Shown here piece by piece: positions 26,901 to 34,176 of a stretch of 64,000 bases of DNA (within the stretch, counting starts at the first letter, position 1; every line of letters starts with the position of its first letter). Position numbers and translations under genes: made by a program. Source of the stretch: Bradyrhizobium algeriense (lineage in GTDB: Bacteria; Pseudomonadota; Alphaproteobacteria; Rhizobiales; Xanthobacteraceae); contig NZ_JAZHRV010000001.1 in assembly GCF_036924595.1 (NCBI RefSeq), forward strand, positions 186,001 through 250,000. Reading direction: 5' to 3'. Under the pieces are notes generated by a model. That model did no database searches, had not been told where the DNA came from, and saw only the letters and a list, made by a program, of their open reading frames with translations.

Positions 26901-27112
26901 CGATGGCGATCGCGACCGGCGCCGGCGGCGCCAGCCAGCAGGCGCTCGGCACCAGCGTCATGGGCGGCATGATCGCGGTGGTGATCCTGGCGCTATTGAT
27001 GGTGCCGGTGTTCTTCGTCTCAGTGCAGCGCGTGCTGGCGGGAGATCGGGAGAAGGTGGAGGAGGCGGTGGCAGCCGAGGTGGTCGGGCCGCCGGCGCCA
27101 GTGAAGCGATAG
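23957..27112 (+). CDS. RND multidrug efflux transporter (AcrB/MexB type)
   Basis: A 1051-residue inner-membrane proton/drug antiporter, full length for the HAE-1 family. It starts MPSFFIDRPIFAWVVAL, has two large periplasmic loops, and carries the TM4 proton-relay pair in GILVDDAIVVVENVERIM. The second half mirrors this with LAAKDAILIIEFAKDL, including the conserved Lys. The motif FLPVDDQGF follows the central junction. It forms an operon with the adaptor gene. Substrates cannot be predicted from sequence. Confidence 0.93.
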   Translation: MPSFFIDRPIFAWVVALFICLIGAISIPLLAVAQYPIIAPPSISISTSYPGASPENLYNSVTRLIEEELNGASGILNFESTSDSLGQVEIIANFVPGTETGAASVEVQNRLKRVEARLPRAVIQQGILVEEASSAVLQIITLNSTDGSLDEIGLGDFMIRNVLGEIRRIPGVGRATLYSTERSLRIWVDPAKLVGYGLTADDVNKAITAQNAQVASGSIGAEPSTPEQKISALVLVKGQLASPDEFGAITLRANPDGSTVRLRDVARIEIGGLSYQFNTRLNGKPTAGLSVLLSPTGNALQTASAVEAKMKELSKFFPANIGYEIPYNITPVVKASINKVLMTLVEAVVLVFIVMFLFLQNIRYTIIPTIVVPVALLGTCAMLMAAGYSINMLTMFGMVLAVGILVDDAIVVVENVERIMAEEGLPPKEATRKAMSQITSAIIGITLVLMAVFVPMAFFPGSVGIIYRQFSVTMVSAIAFSALLALSLTPALCATLLKPVEAGHGHARKGVFGWFNRVLDSGRGGYTRTVKGSLKRTGRLMLIYAALLIGLGWGFVRLPGGFLPVDDQGFITTDVQTPSDSSYARTEAAVEAVEKYLLNRAGVEDVTFLTGFSFLGQGMNTAQAFISLKDWSERGSKDSAAAIVADINRELSSIRDAKISALQPPPIDNLGNSSGFSFRLQDRGQKGYPALVAAADRLITEANASPVLQKVYVEGLPPAPQVNLMIDREKAGAFGVTFEDINQTISTNLGSNYINDFPNRGRMQRVIVQADRASRMNADDILNYNVKNSRGQLVPFSAFATVQWSRGPTQIAGFNYYPAVRISGEAKPGFTSGNAIAEMERLANKLPRGFGFEWTGQSLQEKLSGSQAPFLLGLSVLVVFLLLAALYESWTIPLAVLLTVPLGICGAVIAATMRGLPNDVYFTVGLITIIGLAAKDAILIIEFAKDLRAQGKPLVEATIEACSLRFRPILMTGLAFVCGVLPMAIATGAGGASQQALGTSVMGGMIAVVILALLMVPVFFVSVQRVLAGDREKVEEAVAAEVVGPPAPVKR

Positions 27113-27490
27113 ACGTTGTCATGCTCCGTGACCCCGCGACACCAGGGCTTCGCCGGGACTTGCGGTCTCGGGCCGTCGAGAAGCCTTGGCGCAGGCGGCG
27201 GCCGATGCATCCAGTCCGTGAAGCCATAAATTTGCCGGGCTGACGCCGCGCCAGCGTCGGCTATGCTCCGATACCCGACGTGCTGCAAAGCAGCGAAACG
27301 ACGCTATGTGCCAATAGGCGACATGCTTGCAAAGGCACGGATCCGGGCTAATGCGCAATGGTCGTTCGTTTGTGTCCGCAAGAGGCCGTCGGCGGTGAAC
27401 CTTTCGCGGGCGGCCCGCGACAAACAAGCCGCCATCGTCGCGACGGCGGCGCGTGCCGCGCCGATCGCGCGACGCCAATTGAGGTTTCCC
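27113..27490. other. Intergenic region with an interspersed-repeat-like segment
   Basis: About 380 bp after the RND pump. The segment near 27255–27330 (CTATGTGCCAATAGGCGACATG and surroundings) reads in reverse as YWHIASFR, text I recall as a recurrent spurious translation in Bradyrhizobium genomes, so it is probably a dispersed repeat. No real gene is supported here; the ORFs on either strand have no recognisable domain. Confidence 0.45.
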
Positions 27491-28195
27491 ATGCCGATCG
27501 TGCGAATCCTCCTGGTCCTTCTCGCGCTCGCTTCGCCGCTGTCGATGGCGGGAGGCGCTGTTGCGGGGCCGTTTGAGGATGCGCAGGCGGCGCATAGCAG
27601 ACGCGACTACGCAACCGCGCTGCGGCTCTGGCGTCCGCTGGCCGACCAAGGCAATGCCGAGGCGCAGTACGCACTCGGGTTCATGTACGACGGCGGCCAA
27701 GGTGTGCCGAAAAATTACGCTAGGGCTGCAAAGTGGTGGCGCCTCGCAGCCGATCAAGGCCATACCTTCGCCCAGTACAACCTGGGGACCTTGTACGACA
27801 ACGGCAATGGGGTGCCTCAGAACAAAGCTGAAGCATTGAAGTGGTATCACCTTGCCGCCGAGCGCGGTAACGATGGTGCGCAGTTCAACGTCGGGGTCCT
27901 GCATTTCGCGGGCGTGGCCGTGTCCGAGAACCGGATCGAGGCTGCGAAGTGGTTTCGCCGCGCTGCAGACCAAGGTCATATTGGAGCGCAGGTATATCTT
28001 GGCCTCTGTTACGCTACGGGACTAGGCGTGCCGCAAGACAATATTCAAGCATACATGTGGCTCAGTTTGGCGGCTGCGCGAAGTGACCAAGATGCGATCA
28101 GCAATCGAAATCGCGTCGCGCAGCAGATGACCCCGGCACAGATCGCCGAAGCGCAGAAGCTGGCGGTTGAGTGGAAGTCGAAACCGGAACGGTAG
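27491..28195 (+). CDS. Exported Sel1-repeat protein
   Basis: A 234-residue protein with a signal peptide (MPIVRILLVLLALASPLSMAGGAVAG) and about five Sel1-like repeats of roughly 36 residues (for example GNAEAQYALGFMYDGGQGVPKNYARAAKWWRLAA). Sel1 solenoids bind other proteins, often in envelope or signalling complexes. ATG 27491 with GAGG seven bases upstream is chosen over ATG 27263, whose extra 76 residues come from the repeat-like region. Confidence 0.85.
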   Translation: MPIVRILLVLLALASPLSMAGGAVAGPFEDAQAAHSRRDYATALRLWRPLADQGNAEAQYALGFMYDGGQGVPKNYARAAKWWRLAADQGHTFAQYNLGTLYDNGNGVPQNKAEALKWYHLAAERGNDGAQFNVGVLHFAGVAVSENRIEAAKWFRRAADQGHIGAQVYLGLCYATGLGVPQDNIQAYMWLSLAAARSDQDAISNRNRVAQQMTPAQIAEAQKLAVEWKSKPER

Positions 28196-28214
28196 TATTC
28201 CCGTGCGTCGCGGA

Positions 28215-28300
28215 AGCAATGTCTGCTGTGGGTCAATCGCGTCGGTTTGACCGGATGACGGCGACTTCCGGTCTACCCCGGCGAACGGACATTCTCAGGA
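28215..28300. repeat. Probable dispersed repeat after the Sel1 gene
   Basis: ATGTCTGCTGTGGGTCAATC and the following GGTTTGACCGGATGACGGCGAC look like a dispersed intergenic sequence that yields spurious ORFs (MSAVGQ...) in this genus. This is recognition from memory and was not searched. No gene is supported between the Sel1 stop and the CorC remnant. Confidence 0.4.
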
Positions 28301-28336
28301 TAGGCGGACATGTCTCAAAGGTGCCAGGAGCAGCTA

Positions 28337-28560
28337 TCAAGCATTTATTGAGGCTCGAAGCCAGCTGACCAAAACCTTGTCTATGCGCCTGCCGTCGAGG
28401 TCGACAATTTCGAATCGCCATCCCTTAACATCAATTCTATCGCCAATGGTAGGGATGGTACCGAACTCCTGAAGCAAAAAACCCAGCAAACGTCTATAGG
28501 ACCGCGATGGAGGAAGGGAAATCCCGATCAATTCTGCAATTCGAGCGCAGGCACGTAGCG
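28337..28560 (-). pseudogene. C-terminal remnant of a CorC/TlyC (CNNM-type) transporter-associated domain
   Basis: Leftward reading gives AELIGISLPPSRSYRRLLGFLLQEFG, then TIPTIGDRIDVKGWRFEIVDLDGRRIDKVLVSW. This is the last part of the CorC_HlyC domain (consensus TLAGF.L..LGRIP..GD...W.G.RFEVVD.DGRRIDKVL) found at the end of hemolysin C/CorC proteins. The membrane and CBS parts are absent: upstream sequence (above about 28560) does not continue them. A nominal TTG start at 28531 has no meaning here. It is the end of a deleted gene. Confidence 0.6.
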
Positions 28561-28905
28561 CCTGGGAAAGCGCCCGATAGCATGCCGATCAGCATGATGC
28601 TCCTACCGTGCGGAGAGGGAACCCGGCCCTAGTCAGCGAGGTTATCAATGGGCCTCGGGCGGGGAACCGAAACGACGGAGGCCCCTCATGAAGCACCGTA
28701 GCAGGCCCTCGACCTCGATTGAAGAGAGCCTTCTCCGAGAAGCGAGCAGGTCAGAAGGCAAGCCGAGCGTCTGCCGCCGGGAGAGGATCGAGACCTTCTT
28801 TTAGAGGATCGAGACTTTCTTTTGAAGAAGGCGCGCGATGCCGCTCATATCGACGAATGGCTGACTTCGCCGGGGTTGCAGCCGCCTGGATGAGACTATC
28901 GGAAT
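28561..28905. other. Degraded accessory sequence, no supported gene
   Basis: Nothing recognisable apart from a tandem duplication of 21 bp: AGAGGATCGAGACCTTCTTTT at 28782–28802 is repeated with one mismatch at 28803–28823. ORFs here are short and of odd composition (Arg/Ser-rich), consistent with non-coding or decayed DNA. Confidence 0.4.
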
Positions 28906-28949
28906 GATTGCGGCGACCGTTCGTTTTGAGAGGGATCGCGCTAGGTCAT

Positions 28950-29140
28950 CGCCGCTGTTGTTGCAATGTTGAAGCGCGCTCGCAGGTGCGTGACCGTTTG
29001 CCTCTCGAGACGAATTTGAAGGACATCCGCCATCTTTCGTCGCGAGCGCGCGATGAATTGGAGGAGTTCTTTTTCGCCACGAATGCGCTCAGGGACAAGG
29101 GCTGAAGTTTCTGGCGCGGCGCGGGCCGGCACGCAGTCAA
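28950..29140 (+). pseudogene. Possible remnant of an inorganic pyrophosphatase C-terminus
   Basis: In one frame the text reads VRDRLPLETNLKDIRHLSSRARDELEEFFFATNALRDKG and, after a stop and frame change near 29103, LKFLARRGPAR. This resembles the end of family I pyrophosphatases (RNDRL.AVP...I.DL...LLDELEEFF..Y..L..K.....GW.GP..A). The catalytic N-terminal acidic residues are absent. The match is by eye and moderate; a profile search is needed to confirm it. Confidence 0.4.
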
Positions 29141-29308
29141 AGACAATCAACCGATTGTCCACCTCACGTCGCCAGGAAGCGTTTGTCCTGCTCTTTCGCA
29201 CGCCTTCTGCTGCCGCCCGGCCGTTCGCGCCGAATCGTTCAATTCGGAACTCAAAGGAACTTCCACGATGCGCGCCGATTAGTATTCAGGAACCAAATGG
29301 AGTGATCA

Positions 29309-30103
29309 GTGCACGCGCGAGATCGCCCAGCGCCGGGTACGGAACGTTCGACAGGTGTCGATGCGTTCAAGCTCGCGTCTCTTACCCATACGGAGCAGTT
29401 CTATTCAAGTGTCCTGAGGGATCTCCTCGAATCGGACCTTCCGTTCATGATCGGAGGCGGGTACGCCGTAAATCTTTATACCCACGCGCGGTGCCCGACA
29501 AAGGACCTAGACATTTTTACGACTGCCGCGGAATTCCCTCGCCTGCTCTCTCACCTACAGCGGAACAATCGGGTATCGGCGGATGAGAGTTGGCTGGGAA
29601 AAGTTCACTGCGGTCGCGATTTCGTTGACGTCATCTTTGGTTCCAGCAATGGCGCCGTGCCGGTTCAGGAAGAGTGGTTTCAGTATGCAGCACAGGCTCA
29701 AGTGCTCGGGCATTGCGTGCCTGTGATCAACCCCACCGAGCTGATCTGGACCAAGGCGTTCATCCAGAAGCGGAACCGTCATGATGGCGTCGATATCGTC
29801 CATCTCATTCTTAAGCAGCGAGAGGCAATCGATTGGCAGCGCCTGATCATGTACATGAACCCACATTGGGAGATACTGCTTTGTCATCTGCTCATGTTTC
29901 GTTGGATCTATCCGAGTGAGCGAGATGCCATTCCAGATTGGCTGCTTGACGATCTTCTTGAACGATTGAGTCGGCAGCGGGAAGGTCCGCCACCGGCGAC
30001 GAAACTCTGCCGCGGTCGGTTGCTTTCCAGCTCCGATTATCGAAGTGCGACCGAGAAATGGGACTTCCTGAACGTCGAAGACGAGTGCGGCAATGACCGA
30101 TGA
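29309..30103 (+). CDS. Pol-beta-superfamily nucleotidyltransferase, first gene of a two-gene cassette
   Basis: A 264-residue protein with the nucleotidyltransferase core: FMIGGGYAVNLYTHARCPTK followed by DLD (D66, D68) and a third acidic residue in FVDVIFG (D107), the layout of minimal NTases such as AbiEii/MenT-type toxins and tRNA- or protein-modifying enzymes. The rest is helical (MYMNPHWEILLCHLLMFRWIYPSERDAIPDWLLDDLLERL). It starts with GTG, with GGAG at 29299–29302. Its end overlaps the next gene by 11 bp, so the pair should be made together. The target is unknown. Base composition looks less GC-rich than flanking housekeeping genes. Confidence 0.75.
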   Translation: MHARDRPAPGTERSTGVDAFKLASLTHTEQFYSSVLRDLLESDLPFMIGGGYAVNLYTHARCPTKDLDIFTTAAEFPRLLSHLQRNNRVSADESWLGKVHCGRDFVDVIFGSSNGAVPVQEEWFQYAAQAQVLGHCVPVINPTELIWTKAFIQKRNRHDGVDIVHLILKQREAIDWQRLIMYMNPHWEILLCHLLMFRWIYPSERDAIPDWLLDDLLERLSRQREGPPPATKLCRGRLLSSSDYRSATEKWDFLNVEDECGNDR

Positions 30104-30815
30104 TGCAAGTTCATTCACATTTGCAAGCATCGGCGATCTTCATGTGAAGGATGGGCAGTCGGGCTCGCTCCGCGAATTGTTTCAAGCAATCTCGAAGAGT
30201 GCCGGCGCCCTGGTCCTTTGCGGCGACCTCACCGATACGGGAACTCCGGCACAGGCGGAAATCCTCGCTAAAGAGCTGCGTGTCTGCTCTGTCCCAGTAA
30301 TCGGCGTCCTTGGGAACCACGATTACGAGTCGGGACATGCCGACGAGGTGAAACGAATCCTTTGCGACGCGGGCGTACACCTGCTCGATGGCCAGGCAGC
30401 CGAAGTTAATGGCGTGGCATTTATTGGCGTGAAGGGCTTTGCCGGCGGATTTGGTCCACGAATGCTAAGCTCTTTCGGCGAGCCGGCGATCAAGACGTTT
30501 GTTGCCGAAGCGATGAATGAAGCGATGCGGCTGGAGAACATCATGCGCACGGTGAACAGCCGGCGCGCCGTCGTGGTCCTTCACTATGCCCCGATTGTCG
30601 ACACGGTGGAGGGTGAACCTCTCGAAATTTATCCCTTCCTCGGGTGCTCGCGCCTTGCAGAGACCATTGACCGCTTCAAAGTATGCGCCGTCGTGCATGG
30701 TCATGCGCATCGCGGGAAGTATGAGGGCCGCACGCCCGCCGGAGCGCGGGTGTACAACGTCGCCATGGGCGTGCAGAAGCCTTCAGGGTTGCCCTATGCG
30801 CTCATTTCCGTCTGA
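30093..30815 (+). CDS. Calcineurin-like metallophosphoesterase, second gene of the NTase cassette
   Basis: A 240-residue cytosolic phosphoesterase with all core motifs: GDLH (D15, H17), LCGDLTD, GNHD, a lone His in VVLHYAP and GHAH near the C-terminus. A two-metal centre should form. No signal peptide is visible. The start lies inside the end of the nucleotidyltransferase gene (11-bp overlap), suggesting translational coupling. One enzyme may add and the other remove a nucleotidyl or phosphoryl group from the same target; this is inference from the pairing. Confidence 0.8.
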   Translation: MTDDASSFTFASIGDLHVKDGQSGSLRELFQAISKSAGALVLCGDLTDTGTPAQAEILAKELRVCSVPVIGVLGNHDYESGHADEVKRILCDAGVHLLDGQAAEVNGVAFIGVKGFAGGFGPRMLSSFGEPAIKTFVAEAMNEAMRLENIMRTVNSRRAVVVLHYAPIVDTVEGEPLEIYPFLGCSRLAETIDRFKVCAVVHGHAHRGKYEGRTPAGARVYNVAMGVQKPSGLPYALISV

Positions 30816-31050
30816 CGGTGGGAGTCACCTGAAAGCCCCTTGCATCGAGCAAGTCGTCTCTGGGCGGTCACCCAAGTCCACGCGTACTTTCGGATTCGCG
30901 CCAGGCCGAGCAGGCCTTCGGTCGCAATCCGAAGAGTACTTTGCATCCTGCGAGGCCAGGGCTGCGTCAGACCAGTGTTAATCGTGGAGCGGCGGTGGGA
31001 AGGAGGAGCACTCAGCCACGCAATACCAATCCGCGCGTCAGTGAACATAG
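30816..31050. other. Intergenic region, no supported gene
   Basis: Between the metallophosphoesterase and the IS5-type fragment. No domain-bearing ORF, strong hairpin or recognisable promoter was seen. It is probably part of the same decayed accessory patch. Confidence 0.4.
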
Positions 31051-31260
31051 CGATTCAGCGAACATGAGTGGACCGCCATTAAGCCGATGTTGCCAAACAA
31101 GCCGCGCGGCGTTCGGCGAGTAGATGACCGCCGCGTGCTCGATGGCATCGTTCGGGTCCTGCGTTCAGGTGCGCCATGGCGCGACCTGCCGGCGACCTAT
31201 GGTCCCCGCACGACTTGTTACAATCGCTACCTTCGGTGGATGATGGTCTTGTCGCGCTGA
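31051..31260 (+). pseudogene. N-terminal fragment of an IS5-family transposase
   Basis: Reads FSEHEWTAIKPMLPNKPRG then VRRVDDRRVLDGIVRVLRSG, APWRDLPATYGPRTTCYNRYLRW and a stop at 31258. This is the conserved N-terminal domain (DUF4096-like) of IS5/IS427-type transposases. An in-frame stop lies just upstream at 31048 and the DDE catalytic part is missing, so it is a relic. The longest ATG-initiated reading is 31087–31260 (57 residues). Confidence 0.8.
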
Positions 31261-31439
31261 TTTGCCCGACGTGTCAAATGTCTACTTCGGCACCGGCGAG
31301 TGCCGGCTACTGTGCATGGGGTTGTTTTCAATATTTTGGCTGGGAGCGCCGAGGCCCCTCCGTGTCCTTTCGTCGCCTCCGGAAGGCTGCATCACCCGAT
31401 CGCGGATGATGCGACGGCGCGTGGTTTGGGACCGTCGCC
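31261..31439. repeat. Probable dispersed repeat between IS fragment and suhB-like gene
   Basis: TTTGCCCGACGTGTCAAATG and GTGCATGGGGTTGTTTTCAA mark sequence I recall as recurring between genes in Bradyrhizobium, where it gives spurious ORFs (CAWGCFQYFGWERRG). Not verified by search. No gene is supported. Confidence 0.4.
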
Positions 31440-32234
31440 CTATTTTCCCAGCGGCCCGAGTATCTTCACCAGCTCGCCGTGCACGAACTCGTTGCCGCAC
31501 ACTACGTGCCCCGTCTTCAGCGCATCATCCTTGCCGTCGATGCCCGTCACCGTCCCGCCCGCTTCCCGCACCATGATCTGCCCCGCCGCGATATCCCAAG
31601 GCGAGAGATTGCGTTCCCAGTAGCCGTCGAGGCGGCCGGCGGCGACGAAGGCAAGGTCGAGGGAGGCGGCGCCGAAGCGGCGGAAGCCGGCGACCTTGTT
31701 CTGCAGCGCGGCCATTTCGTTCAGTGCCAGTTGGTGGTCGCCGCGGCCGATATGCGGCAGGCCGCAGGCGACCACGCATTCATCGAGCCTGCGGCGGCCG
31801 GCGACGCGCAGCCGCTGGTCGTTGAGGAACGCGCCCTTGCCGCGCTCGGCGATGTACAATTCGTCATTGGCGGGATTGTAGATCACGCCGGCGATGATGG
31901 TGTCTTCGCGCCGCAAGCCGATCGAGATCGCAAATTGCGGGATGCCGTGCAGGAAGTTGGTGGTGCCGTCCAGGGGGTCGACGATCCAGGTGTGGGTCTT
32001 GTCGGCGCCTTCGCGGCTGCCGCCTTCCTCGCCGATGAAACCGTAGCCCGGCCGCGCCTTGGCGAGGTCCTCGTACAGCATTTCCTCGGCGCGCTTGTCG
32101 GCCTTGGTGACGAAGTTCGCCGGCCCCTTCAGCGACACCTGCAGATGCTCGATCTCGCCGAGGTCGCGCTTGAGGCTGCGGCCGGCGCGGCGCGCGGCTT
32201 TCACCATGACGTTGATAAGGGCTGAGTAGAGCAT
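31440..32234 (-). CDS. suhB: Inositol-1-monophosphatase family protein (SuhB-like)
   Basis: A 264-residue Mg2+-dependent phosphatase. Metal-binding motifs are GFIGEEGG, WIVDPLDGTTNFLHG and, near the C-terminus, SPWDIAAGQIMVREAGG, all intact. SuhB-type proteins hydrolyse inositol phosphates and, in enterobacteria, also associate with transcription antitermination complexes. It is the last gene of the leftward tkt-to-suhB run, 38 bp after the Sel1/TPR gene. Confidence 0.9.
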   Translation of the reverse strand: MLYSALINVMVKAARRAGRSLKRDLGEIEHLQVSLKGPANFVTKADKRAEEMLYEDLAKARPGYGFIGEEGGSREGADKTHTWIVDPLDGTTNFLHGIPQFAISIGLRREDTIIAGVIYNPANDELYIAERGKGAFLNDQRLRVAGRRRLDECVVACGLPHIGRGDHQLALNEMAALQNKVAGFRRFGAASLDLAFVAAGRLDGYWERNLSPWDIAAGQIMVREAGGTVTGIDGKDDALKTGHVVCGNEFVHGELVKILGPLGK

Positions 32235-32272
32235 GATGCGAGCTTATGGTGTGAGGGAACGGCGCAATGCCG

Positions 32273-33439
32273 TCAGGGTTTAGGGACTGGGTGCCCTGCT
32301 GATATGCCGCCGTCAAGGCGTGATTTGTCGGCGGTTCCGGTCCATTTGCGCGCCGCCGCCTCGGCCTTGGCGCGATCCTCGGGGCTGAGCTCGGCAAGCA
32401 ATTCGTCCAGCTTGGGGTCGCCCTTGCCGGCAGTCTTGGCGACGAGATGCCATTTGAAGCCCTCGACCTTGTCCGGGGGTGTGCCCACGCCGTAGATCAG
32501 CAGCCAGGCCAGCCGGTTTTGCGCGACCGGGCTGTTTTGCCGGGCGGCTTTGCGCAAGAGCGCGACCGCGGCCGGCTGGTTCTTTGGCGTGCCGGTGCCG
32601 TTGAACAGCGCGATGGCGTATTCGACCTCGGCATCGACATTGTCGGCCAGCGCAGCCGCCTGCAGCAGCCGCACCGCCCGCTCGATGTCCTTTGGCACGC
32701 CGGTGCCCTCCTTGTAGAAGGTCGCCAGCGCGTATTGCGCTTCCGGATTGCCGGCGTCGGCTGCGACGCGCAGCAGCTCGGCGGCGCGCCGGGTGTCCTG
32801 CGGCAGCGTGTTGCCGTCGAGATAGAGCAGCGCCAGATTGTAGGCCGCCTTGGGGTTGCCGAGCTTGGCCGCGGACGCCAATAGCTTGACCGCCTGTTCG
32901 CGATTGGTGGGGCCGCCGCGGCCCGCCAGCCGCATCATGGCGAGCGCGAACATGCCCTCGCGGTCGCCGGCGTCCGCCGCGCGCTGGTACCACTCGACGG
33001 CCTTCGCATAGTTGCGCTTGATGCCGAGCCCGTTGGCATAGAGTTCGCCCAGCATCGTCATCGCCTTGGCGTCGCCGTTATATTGCGCACGCGTGGTCGC
33101 GAGGTCGAAGGCCGTCTTGTAGAGGCCGCGCTGATAGGCGCCGTAGACGCTGTCGACGTTCGGGTCCTCGAACGCGGCCGTCGGCGAGGGCGAGGGCACA
33201 GGCGTTGCTGCGGGCTTGGTCGTTACCGCAGGCTTGAGCGGCGCCGACGGCGTCGGCGTCGGTGTCGCAGCAGGCTGTTTCGTTGCGGCCGGAGCCTTTG
33301 GTTTGGGCGCCTCCTTTTTCGCCGCCGGAGGGCTCGCAGGCGGCTGCGCGGCAGGCGGCGTCAGCGAGATCTGCGCGGTGGCGCCGGTCATCGTCATCAG
33401 CAAGCCCGCAAGCAGCGATATGGGACGCAGGGGTTTCAT
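32273..33439 (-). CDS. Exported Sel1/TPR-like repeat protein with Pro/Ala-rich linker
   Basis: A 388-residue protein: signal peptide (LISLLAGLLMTMTGATAQ region), a low-complexity Pro/Ala/Lys/Thr linker (about 25–95), then about six Sel1-like repeats (for example AYQRGLYKTAFDLATTRAQ; YANGLGIKRNYAKAVEWYQRAADAGDREGMFALAMM) and a charged C-terminus. It is probably a periplasmic scaffold; partners unknown. It is only distantly like the other Sel1 protein at 27.5 kb. Confidence 0.8.
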   Translation of the reverse strand: MKPLRPISLLAGLLMTMTGATAQISLTPPAAQPPASPPAAKKEAPKPKAPAATKQPAATPTPTPSAPLKPAVTTKPAATPVPSPSPTAAFEDPNVDSVYGAYQRGLYKTAFDLATTRAQYNGDAKAMTMLGELYANGLGIKRNYAKAVEWYQRAADAGDREGMFALAMMRLAGRGGPTNREQAVKLLASAAKLGNPKAAYNLALLYLDGNTLPQDTRRAAELLRVAADAGNPEAQYALATFYKEGTGVPKDIERAVRLLQAAALADNVDAEVEYAIALFNGTGTPKNQPAAVALLRKAARQNSPVAQNRLAWLLIYGVGTPPDKVEGFKWHLVAKTAGKGDPKLDELLAELSPEDRAKAEAAARKWTGTADKSRLDGGISAGHPVPKP

Positions 33440-33448
33440 GGTCCGGCG

Positions 33449-34174
33449 TTATCCGTGCCCGGCCTTGTCCGTGCCGGTCTTCTCAGTGCCGGTCTTCTCA
33501 GCGCCGGTCCTGGCTTTTCCGAACGCCGCTTCGTACGCTTGCGCGATCGCCTGTCCGGCATCGGTCAGCGCCGCCTTGGCGCCGCACGGGTCGGCCCAGA
33601 TGAAATCGCCGACCAGCACGAAATCCGCGCCGGCGGCTGCGAATTCGAAAGCCTCCTCGCGCGAGGCGGCAAAGCCGATGCAAGGCGGCTCGAACAGTTC
33701 GTCCCACCATTGCAGGCGCTCGGCAATCGCGTCCACCGAGGGCCGCTGGCCCTCGGCGTCGGGTTCGCCGAACAGCACGTAGTCCGCGCCCCGTTCGCCC
33801 GCGGCCATCGAATCGTGCCGCGTAGCAAGGCCGCCGACGCCGGCAATGCGGTCCGGCTTCAGCGACGGCAAGGCATCCTCCAGCGCGGCGATGCCGTTCA
33901 GATGCGCGCCGTCGGCGCCCGCGCGCGCCACCAGTTCGACATGGCCGTCGAGCAGCAGCGCCGCGCCGGCATTCTGGATCACGGGCGCCAGTGTCTTCAC
34001 ACGCGAAATCATGGTGCGCTGGTCGGTCGGCTTCAGCCGCAGCAGCACCGCCGCGATGTCGGCCGCTGCCAACAGCTCCGGAAGCATGCTTGCGAGCTGC
34101 GACGGATCGTCGACCTCTGATGTCGCGAGATAGAGGCGCGGCGCCGGGCGCGGCGGAACAGGTTTATTAGCCAA
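33449..34174 (-). CDS. Thiamine-phosphate-synthase-like (ThiE/TenI fold) protein
   Basis: A 241-residue TIM-barrel protein of the ThiE/TenI type, with RLYLATSEVDD, AAVLLRLKP, ALLLDGHVELVARAGADGAHLNG and VGGLATRHDSMAAGERGADYVLFGE. The usual pyrophosphate-site Ser/Thr and DQR signatures are weak, so catalysis of thiamine-phosphate formation is uncertain. It starts with TTG two bases after the class I aldolase stop. The C-terminus ends in an EKTGT repeat encoded by a 15-bp tandem repeat. Confidence 0.7.
   Translation of the reverse strand: MANKPVPPRPAPRLYLATSEVDDPSQLASMLPELLAAADIAAVLLRLKPTDQRTMISRVKTLAPVIQNAGAALLLDGHVELVARAGADGAHLNGIAALEDALPSLKPDRIAGVGGLATRHDSMAAGERGADYVLFGEPDAEGQRPSVDAIAERLQWWDELFEPPCIGFAASREEAFEFAAAGADFVLVGDFIWADPCGAKAALTDAGQAIAQAYEAAFGKARTGAEKTGTEKTGTDKAGHG
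33471..33511. repeat. 15-bp tandem repeat at the 3' end of the ThiE-like gene
   Basis: GTGCCGGTCTTCTCA occurs at 33471–33485 and 33486–33500, with a degenerate third copy from 33501. It encodes a repeating EKTGT/A segment at the C-terminus, likely to vary in copy number between strains. Confidence 0.85.
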
Positions 34175-34176
34175 GT

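Noticed and set aside
27119..27979. Long minus-strand ORF across the Sel1 gene
   Set aside because: It is antisense to a well-supported Sel1 gene, and its end falls in repeat-like sequence; no domain is visible.
28908..29105. A complete small gene at this position
   Set aside because: The recognisable text is only the end of a pyrophosphatase-like protein and continues after a stop in another frame, so it was called a remnant.
33449..34174. TPP riboswitch upstream of the ThiE-like gene
   Set aside because: The gene starts two bases after the class I aldolase stop, leaving no leader, and no THI-box-like sequence was seen.
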